DNA from: JBBPZK01 sp965219175
GTDB lineage: Bacteria; Actinomycetota; Rubrobacteria; Rubrobacterales; Rubrobacteraceae
Assembly: GCA_965219175.1 (NCBI GenBank)
Contig: CBDCNI010000001.1
Span: 682,001-746,000 of the forward strand
DNA: 64,000 nucleotides
Direction of reading: 5' to 3'
The translations under genes and the position numbers were made by a program. Shown here in pieces: positions 59,472 to 64,000 of the stretch; the stretch's first letter is position 1; the number at the start of each line of letters is the position of its first letter. The notes under the pieces were generated by a model that saw nothing but the letters and a program-made list of their open reading frames with translations, had not been told where the DNA came from and searched no databases.

Positions 59472-60821
59472 GTGTCGAGAGTGCTTGAGTCGAAGAGGAT
59501 CAAGACGGATGTTCCGGGTCCGAAGAGCCGGGCTTTGATGGACCGGCGAAAGGGAGCGGTTTCGTCGGGGGTCGGGATCGCCACACCCATATTCGCCCAG
59601 GAGGCGAGCGGAGCGCTCCTGACCGACATCGACGGCAACACGTTTATAGATTTCGGCGGCGGCATCGGTGTTTTGAACGTCGGTCATGCCCATCCGCGGG
59701 TCGTCGAGGCGGTCAAGGAGCAGGCGGAGCGTTTCCTTCACACTTGTTTCTACGTCACGGAGTACGAGTCTTACGTGGAGTTGGCCGAGAAGCTAAACGC
59801 GCTCGTACCGGGAGACTTCGAGAAGCGGTCTTTCTTCGTAAATTCGGGTGCGGAGGCTGTCGAGAACGCGGTCAAGATCGCCCGCTCCTACACGGGTCGA
59901 CCGGGAATCATCGCCTTCGAGAACGCTTTCCACGGCCGTACTTATATGGGCATGAGCCTGACGAGTAAGACCGATCCGTATAAGAAGAGCTTCGCGCCGT
60001 TCGTCCCGGAAGTCTACCGGGTGCCGGCGCCGTACCCGTACCGCTGCCCGGTGAGCAAGGACTGCTCCGGCGGTTGCCAGGGCGATTGCTTCGGCGCGTT
60101 GGAGAAGGCTTTCGTCAGCTACGTCCACCCGGAGAGCGTCGCGGCGATCATCGTAGAGCCGGTCTCGGGCGAGGGTGGCTTTATACCGTTCCCGGACTTC
60201 TACTTGCGGAAACTGAGAGAGCTTTGCGACGAGCACGGCATCGTCCTGATCGTGGACGAGGTACAGACTGGCTTCGGCAGGACGGGCAAGATGTTCGCCA
60301 TCGAGCACTCGGGGGTTGTGCCGGACCTCGTGACGACGGCAAAGAGCCTCGGTGGGGGGATGCCCATAGCGGGAATCACGGGTAAGGCGGAGATCATGGA
60401 CTCCGTCCACGTCGGCGGCCTCGGCACCACCTTCGGAGGCAACCCGCTGGCCTGCGCCGCAGCACTTGCTGTTATAGAAACGTTGGAAGAGGAAGACTTG
60501 CTGGCGCGGGCTGATGTTATCGGGGAGCGTATCATGGGCGTCATGCGCGAGATTCAGGAGAAGCACCCGGACTTCGTCGGCGACGTGCGGGGCCGGGGAC
60601 CGATGGCTGCGATGGAGCTGGTCAAGGACGCCGCGAGCAAGGAACCGGACAAGGGTCGAACCGGCGGAATAGTCGAGGCCGCCTTGCAGGAAGGTTTGCT
60701 CCTCCTCACCGCCGGCCAGTATTCCAACGTCATCCGCACCCTGGCGCCCCTCTCCATCTCCGACGACGAGTTGGAGGAAGGGCTGGAGATAATGCGCCAC
60801 GCCGTGGACAGCGTGGCCTGA
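59472..60821 (+). CDS. gabT: 4-Aminobutyrate aminotransferase GabT
   Basis: 449 residues from GTG 59472 (GTG 59481 is a close alternative). PLP fold type I, class III: DGNTFIDFGGGIGVLNVGHAHPRVVEAVKEQ, FVNSGAEAVENAVKIARSYTGRPGIIAFENAFHGRTYMGMSLTSK, IVDEVQTGFGRTGKMFAIEHSGVVPDLVTTAKSLGGGMPIAG (the Lys binds PLP) and GTTFGGNPLACAAALAVIE. Converts GABA and 2-oxoglutarate to succinate semialdehyde and glutamate. A four-Cys loop (CPVSKDCSGGCQGDC) near residue 195 is typical of this bacterial subgroup. The matching semialdehyde dehydrogenase is not in the window. Confidence 0.92.
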   Translation: MSRVLESKRIKTDVPGPKSRALMDRRKGAVSSGVGIATPIFAQEASGALLTDIDGNTFIDFGGGIGVLNVGHAHPRVVEAVKEQAERFLHTCFYVTEYESYVELAEKLNALVPGDFEKRSFFVNSGAEAVENAVKIARSYTGRPGIIAFENAFHGRTYMGMSLTSKTDPYKKSFAPFVPEVYRVPAPYPYRCPVSKDCSGGCQGDCFGALEKAFVSYVHPESVAAIIVEPVSGEGGFIPFPDFYLRKLRELCDEHGIVLIVDEVQTGFGRTGKMFAIEHSGVVPDLVTTAKSLGGGMPIAGITGKAEIMDSVHVGGLGTTFGGNPLACAAALAVIETLEEEDLLARADVIGERIMGVMREIQEKHPDFVGDVRGRGPMAAMELVKDAASKEPDKGRTGGIVEAALQEGLLLLTAGQYSNVIRTLAPLSISDDELEEGLEIMRHAVDSVA

Positions 60822-60835
60822 AGCTTCACCGGTTT

Positions 60836-60866
60836 CGGGGAAAGGGTGAAAAGTTCCCTTTCCCCG
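60836..60866 (+). terminator. gabT terminator hairpin
   Basis: CGGGGAAAGGG (60836-60846) pairs perfectly with CCCTTTCCCCG (60856-60866) over a 9-base loop, 15 bases after the gabT stop. No T-run follows. Confidence 0.6.
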
Positions 60867-61113
60867 ATTAGATAGGGCTCGTGCAAGGCGCTCTCTAGTT
60901 GCGCTCGGTAGGTTTCGGTCGCATCCTGGTCACAGTGAGTCAGGCCCTATAAGTCGTCTTCGACACATGGCCGAATACGGGTCGCCGGAACCCCGGAGGA
61001 TCTTGTTCCGGTGTCCGACGATTATTCGTCGTCGTAAAGTTGACGCGATAAAGGCCAACTAGCTGCGCGAGAATAGATTCTGGACGGAGAGCAGACCATA
61101 CGACCGCGTCAAG
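60867..61113. other. Intergenic stretch with no gene recognised
   Basis: About 250 bases between the gabT terminator and the first tiny ORF. No ORF with coding character, tRNA, riboswitch or repeat was seen. An ATAGATT at 61069-61075 could be part of a promoter for the tiny ORFs. Confidence 0.4.
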
Positions 61114-61212
61114 ATGGGCAATGTCCGCTTCGGAGTGATGAGCTTCGCGGTGGCGTTCTACGGCTTCTTTTTCATCATCACCGTTCTCAGCTTGCTCGGC
61201 GTAGTCGGTTGA
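61114..61212 (+). CDS. Tiny single-pass membrane protein (32 aa)
   Basis: ATG 61114 to TGA 61210-61212 encodes MGNVRFGVMSFAVAFYGFFF and twelve more hydrophobic residues. One membrane segment fills most of it. Codon third positions are strongly G/C, unlike the surrounding non-coding bases, which argues for a real gene. No good ribosome-binding site is visible. Function unknown; tiny proteins of this kind often act as transporter or enzyme accessory subunits. Confidence 0.5.
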   Translation: MGNVRFGVMSFAVAFYGFFFIITVLSLLGVVG

Positions 61213-61216
61213 GCGT

Positions 61217-61306
61217 ATGATGAAACGATTAGGTCTCCGGGTGATGCTGGCGCTCACTATCTGGGCCGTTCTGCCGGCGGTAGCGGTCCTACTCGACTTT
61301 CTCTGA
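61217..61306 (+). CDS. Tiny single-pass membrane protein (29 aa)
   Basis: ATG 61217 (or ATG 61220) to TGA 61304-61306, reading MMKRLGLRVMLALTIWAVLP and nine more residues. Basic N-terminus then one membrane segment. It begins 4 bases after the stop of the 32-residue ORF, so the two look like a translational pair. Third-position G/C bias is weaker. Function unknown. Confidence 0.42.
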   Translation: MMKRLGLRVMLALTIWAVLPAVAVLLDFL

Positions 61307-61439
61307 GAACCCGGAGTTGCTCGACGCCCTCCCGGACCAGACCATGTCTCCAGGTTGCCTGGAAACTCAGGAGTTTGTAGGATGTGAGTCAGGGTACATA
61401 GCTGCGAGCACACCGCGGAACTCAAAAGAGGAGGGAATT

Positions 61440-61961
61440 GTGCCTGGCAGTGGGGTAGAGAACAGTTCGATGCGGCTCTTGGGGGCTTTCTACGACATAT
61501 CCGGTGGGAAGCTCAACGAGTCCGTACCCGCCGGAGGTCCGGATACGGACGAAGACGGCGCGGCCGAGAAAGCGGGCTTTAGCACCGACCCGACAGAGCG
61601 CGACGTTGCGGTCAGATATCTGGTGGACAAAGACTACATTCGTGCCTCCGATGACGGGTCCGGCTACACTCTGACCGTCTCAGGTATTGACCAGGTCAAG
61701 GAAACGAGAAGTCCAGCGAAACCGGAATCAGATGAGGGGAATAGGATGAGTGATAAGACACAGAGACGGCTTTTGACGGTCTTCTCGACGGTCATAGCCC
61801 TCGTGGTGAGCAAACCGCTAACGGACTACATAGGGGAGCAGATCCCCGAGCGCCGGGGTATAAAAGACGACGCGCTGGAAGCCGCCCTTCAAGGGTTGGT
61901 GCGAGCTGTATCCATTTTCCTCGCTTCCCTGGCCGTGCGCCAACTGGTCGGTAGGCGCTAG
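61440..61961 (+). CDS. Hypothetical two-part protein with C-terminal membrane segments
   Basis: 173 residues from GTG 61440 with AGGAGG 5 bases upstream; the frame is open to 61317 but that part is not supported. The N-terminal part (MRLLGAFYDISGGKLNESVPAGG, then DPTERDVAVRYLVDKDYIRASDDGSGYTLTVSGIDQVKE) looks like a small winged-helix fold. The C-terminal half (RRLLTVFSTVIALVVSKPLTDYIGEQIP, then ALQGLVRAVSIFLASLAVRQLVG) has two amphipathic or membrane segments. Not recognised. A winged helix tied to the membrane would suggest signal-dependent regulation, but this is inference. Confidence 0.7.
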   Translation: MPGSGVENSSMRLLGAFYDISGGKLNESVPAGGPDTDEDGAAEKAGFSTDPTERDVAVRYLVDKDYIRASDDGSGYTLTVSGIDQVKETRSPAKPESDEGNRMSDKTQRRLLTVFSTVIALVVSKPLTDYIGEQIPERRGIKDDALEAALQGLVRAVSIFLASLAVRQLVGRR

Positions 61962-61983
61962 TCCATCGGGTAGAGCCGCATTT

Positions 61984-62532
61984 TCAGGCTCTTGAGGTGG
62001 CGATAGCCGGGGCTGCGGCGACCGCGACGAAGGCGGCGAGCGCCGCTTTGATCAGGTCGAACGCTACGAAGGGCAACACTCCTTGCGCCACCGCCACGGA
62101 GAGGGGCAGTCCCGCGACGATAGAGAGCCACGCCGCGCCCAAAATGTAGATCACTACAAGCCCCCCCGTGCCAGCCGCAAAGCTCGTCCACAACGCCCGG
62201 CTCCTCTTCGCTCTAGCAGCGGCGGTTGCGGCCAGACCGGCGATCGCCGCCGCAGCCGGGTAAGAGATGAGATATCCGCCCGTGGGACCGACGAGATGCC
62301 CGAGCCCACCGGTAAAACCGAAGAAGACCGGAACTCCCACGGCTCCGAGTAGTAAGTAGACACCCTGTGCCAGGGCGCCGTAGCGAGGTCCCAGCAGCAG
62401 CCCGGAGAGCAAGACCGCGAATACTTGCAGAGTAAAGGGAACCAGTGGCAGCGGAACGGTGATCTGGGCCGCAACCGCCGTCACGGCCGCCATCAGCGCC
62501 GTCCGGGTCATCATGGATGTCTTCAACTCCAC
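61984..62532 (-). CDS. bioY: BioY, ECF-transporter S component for biotin
   Basis: 182 residues from GTG 62532 (GGAG 5 bases upstream); ATG 62514 is an alternative. Six hydrophobic segments: LMAAVTAVAAQITVPLPLVPFTLQVFAVLLSGLLLGPRYGALAQGVYLLLGAVGVPVFFGFTGGLGHLVGPTGGYLISYP is the unmistakable BioY core. It binds biotin outside the membrane and works alone or with an EcfA/EcfT module. No biotin synthesis genes or BirA site are nearby, so this appears as a solitary vitamin scavenging gene. Confidence 0.92.
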   Translation of the reverse strand: MELKTSMMTRTALMAAVTAVAAQITVPLPLVPFTLQVFAVLLSGLLLGPRYGALAQGVYLLLGAVGVPVFFGFTGGLGHLVGPTGGYLISYPAAAAIAGLAATAAARAKRSRALWTSFAAGTGGLVVIYILGAAWLSIVAGLPLSVAVAQGVLPFVAFDLIKAALAAFVAVAAAPAIATSRA

Positions 62533-62687
62533 CTCACTCCGATAATTTGTTAGAAGCTCCAACCCTCTTTTAACATGTACCGGCCCCGGTTTCCGGCAGG
62601 ATAACTCAGGAAAGAAGCCGTTTGTTTGCTTTGTATCCGGATGGGCATAATAATAAGAACAAAGTACCCGAGTGGAAAGGGGCAATC

Positions 62688-62879
62688 GTGGGTAGCGAAA
62701 AGGGCAAGAGCAGCGCCCAAGACAAGACAGAAGGCGCTGCGGACAAGGCAAAAGGTCGCCTTAAGGAAGCCGCCGGAGCCTTGGGCGGCGACAAAGACAA
62801 GAAATCCGAAGGCAAAGCCGGTCAGCGCAGCGGCACCATGAAAGAGAAGAAAGGCCATCTAAAAGACCTTCTCAAGTAG
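62688..62879 (+). CDS. CsbD-family stress protein
   Basis: 63 residues from GTG 62688, with AAAGGGG upstream; the longer open frame (to 62622) is not needed. Highly charged with KSSAQDKTEGAADKAKGRLKEAAGALGGDKDKKSEGKAGQ, the CsbD signature of repeated amphipathic helices. In Bacillus csbD is a general-stress gene under sigma-B; the molecular role is unknown. Lies between BioY (divergent) and a strong terminator at 62899. Confidence 0.85.
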   Translation: MGSEKGKSSAQDKTEGAADKAKGRLKEAAGALGGDKDKKSEGKAGQRSGTMKEKKGHLKDLLK

Positions 62880-62898
62880 CGCTAAACCCAGACAGACG

Positions 62899-62927
62899 AA
62901 AGGGCCGGGATTTGCTCCCGGCCCTTT
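62899..62927. terminator. Strong bidirectional terminator
   Basis: AAAGGGCCGGGA (62899-62910) pairs perfectly with TCCCGGCCCTTT (62916-62927), loop TTTGC, between the convergent CsbD and phasin-like genes. T-rich on both outer sides. Confidence 0.85.
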
Positions 62928-62952
62928 CTCTTTGCTCTAGCTCTGTCGCTGT

Positions 62953-63456
62953 TTAGGAAGCGGCGGGCTTGAGCTTACGGTCGAGTTGCTCGATCAGGGT
63001 CTCGCGGTTCTTGTTCCGCTTCTCGTAGGCCTTGATCTCCCGTAGCTGCTCGGCGGTAAGCGCGTCGAACTTGGCGGAGATATCCCCGATGCTCAACTCA
63101 TCGTAGTTCGGGACCGAACCAACGCTGTTGTTCACGTCTTCCACGAGCCGCAGCCCTTCCTTGTAGTAAGAAAAGGGGGCGTAGAGGAAGTCCATGTAGG
63201 AGTTCAAAGACTCCTCGGCCAAAGTCTGGAAAGCCTCGCGCTGCTTCTCGGCCCGCTCGACGATCTCGTGGGTGAGAGCCCGGTTGCTCTCGGCCTGGGA
63301 ACGAAGCCCCTTGATGGAACCGTCGACGATGTCCTGGGCGAAACGAACGTTGCGCTCCTGCAGCGCCACACCGTGATCTATGACGACCTTCAACGAGTCG
63401 CCAGTCTCCCGCGCTACCCTCTCGGATACCCTATTGGCCTTCTCTACGTTCATCAA
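62953..63456 (-). CDS. Phasin-like coiled-coil protein
   Basis: 167 residues from TTG 63456 (AGGAGGT 8 bases upstream; ATG 63453 also possible). Nearly all alpha-helical, with ETGDSLKVVIDHGVALQERNVRFAQDIVDGSIKGLRSQAESNRALTHEIVERAEKQREAFQTLAEESLNSYMDFLYAPFSYYKEGLR, a pattern of phasins that coat polyhydroxyalkanoate granules, and a charged C-terminal helix ending in KLKPAAS. No PHA synthase or depolymerase is in the window, so the granule role rests on resemblance only. It has one of the best promoters in the window. Confidence 0.7.
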   Translation of the reverse strand: MMNVEKANRVSERVARETGDSLKVVIDHGVALQERNVRFAQDIVDGSIKGLRSQAESNRALTHEIVERAEKQREAFQTLAEESLNSYMDFLYAPFSYYKEGLRLVEDVNNSVGSVPNYDELSIGDISAKFDALTAEQLREIKAYEKRNKNRETLIEQLDRKLKPAAS

Positions 63457-63493
63457 CTTTCTCTACCTCCTGTTGTTTTCGTACTGTATGTGC

Positions 63494-63521
63494 ATTTTAC
63501 ACATATATTCTAGTGTGTCAA
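63494..63521 (-). promoter_or_regulatory. Consensus-like promoter of the phasin-like gene
   Basis: On the minus strand TTGACA (63521-63516) and TAAAAT (63499-63494) are spaced by 16 bases, close to the main sigma-factor consensus. Transcription should start near 63487, about 30 bases before the gene. ACAC/GTGT arms around the spacer (63500-63517) could be an operator. Confidence 0.65.
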
Positions 63522-63629
63522 GTAGACTGCAGGCTTTGCACCAAAAATCGGTTGTGAACTAAAAAGCGGGAAGTTGAACCAAAATTACAAGCGGTTACTT
63601 AATTTACTTGCGCCGGCCGGCCGGGAGTG

Positions 63630-63635
63630 TAAGAT
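63630..63635 (+). promoter_or_regulatory. -10 hexamer (TAAGAT) of the leaderless gene at 63642
   Basis: TAAGAT is followed by six bases and ATG 63642, again the leaderless geometry. Confidence 0.45.
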
Positions 63636-63641
63636 ACTAAC

Positions 63642-64000
63642 ATGGTGACGCCGTTGAGGGTGCCGGGGCAGTATGAGAGTGGCTTCGCCGCGATCCGCGA
63701 TCTAAGCGATGAATCCTCTCAAGGCTTGCTGGCGGCACTTCAAAATATTCCTCTCAACTATAACGAAGAATCACTGTCTTTAGCGGTTGCTGAGATGGTA
63801 GACACTATCGCAGCGAGTGACGTAAGAGAGATAGTGAGAGCCCTGCTCTCACTGTACTCCTATCTAAGCTATTCGCAATCAACTATATCGGATGCCGCGG
63901 AAGGTATCGCTCAGACAATGGAAGAAAGTAGATCTGAGCAACTAAAATTGTCCTCAGAAGAACGGCCCCACTTTGAAGAGCGTTTAGCTGAACTTCTTAG
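63642..64000 (+). CDS. Hypothetical protein, 3' end outside window
   Basis: ATG 63642 opens a frame with no stop to the window end (119 codons so far). It starts MVTPLRVPGQYESGFAAIRD, then reads LSDESSQGLLAALQNIPLNY and continues as a helical, acidic protein (SDVREIVRALLSLYSYLSYSQ). Not recognised. Its codons are clearly more A/T-rich at the third position than those of the genes to its left, so it may belong to an acquired segment that continues beyond base 64000. No ribosome-binding site; start supported by the adjacent -10. Confidence 0.65.
   Translation, partial: MVTPLRVPGQYESGFAAIRDLSDESSQGLLAALQNIPLNYNEESLSLAVAEMVDTIAASDVREIVRALLSLYSYLSYSQSTISDAAEGIAQTMEESRSEQLKLSSEERPHFEERLAELL

Noticed and set aside
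60940..61425. Minus-strand frame of 161 codons across the intergenic region after gabT
   Set aside because: No ribosome-binding site or motif, and it is antisense to the tiny ORFs with coding-like third positions.
1..64000. CRISPR array, insertion sequence, integron or prophage
   Set aside because: No regularly spaced repeats, transposase, integrase or phage structural gene was seen on reading the window.

Overview
The window is GC-rich, densely packed bacterial chromosome with short intergenic gaps, frequent ATGA/GTGA/TTGA gene overlaps, many GTG and TTG starts, and several genes whose start codon lies 6-7 bases after a -10 hexamer (apparently leaderless). Gene content (class E/F-type sortase, LOV-PP2C phosphatase, thiamine salvage locus, polyamine/GABA genes, tiny membrane proteins) resembles a deep-branching actinobacterium of the Rubrobacter type. 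That placement is an inference from gene style; no database search was possible. I saw no rRNA, tRNA, CRISPR array, insertion sequence or prophage.

Layout. 1-10.8 kb holds housekeeping and single-operon genes: the tail of an OmpR-type regulator, an NDP-sugar pyrophosphorylase, murB, a NYN protein with a GNAT acetyltransferase, a STAS protein, a CCA-adding enzyme with an extra zinc ribbon, a rhodanese, a sortase, a methyltransferase, an SDR, a Crp/Fnr regulator, a 7Fe ferredoxin and an aldo/keto reductase. 10.9-20.4 kb is one thiamine locus led by a TPP riboswitch: two TenA proteins, ThiZ, ThiX, then an internal promoter plus a second TPP riboswitch, ThiY, ThiD, ThiM, ThiW, a DUF2071 protein, ThiE, a tandem-Nudix protein and ThiL. 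ThiC and ThiG are absent, so the locus looks built for import and salvage of pyrimidine and thiazole moieties.

20.4-25.4 kb (minus strand) is a three-gene operon: membrane-anchored HEAT-repeat protein, processive family-2 glycosyltransferase, and a membrane-anchored clan GH-A-like protein with a C-terminal beta-rich domain. It is flanked by a lone receiver, a receiver-GGDEF protein and a 1654-residue hybrid kinase. I regard this as the best candidate for an undescribed system: a c-di-GMP-linked surface polysaccharide machine. 32.0-33.6 kb encodes a two-component pair with a sensorless kinase; 33.7-35.8 kb a probable dgcA-dgcN D-glutamate pair; then an HNH protein, superoxide dismutase, a LOV-GAF-PP2C blue-light phosphatase and an MFS transporter.

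40.4-60.8 kb is a polyamine/amino-acid utilisation region: aminobutyraldehyde-type dehydrogenase, APC permease, MBL-fold hydrolase, potABCD-type importer, two flavin amine oxidases, class III aminotransferase, S9 peptidase, an unusual MerR-XRE-cupin regulator, alanine dehydrogenase, a GabP-type permease and GabT. Together they suggest putrescine uptake and conversion through 4-aminobutyraldehyde and GABA to succinate semialdehyde. The last 3 kb carries two tiny membrane ORFs, a two-part hypothetical protein, BioY, a CsbD protein, a phasin-like protein and the start of an AT-richer gene that runs off the window.
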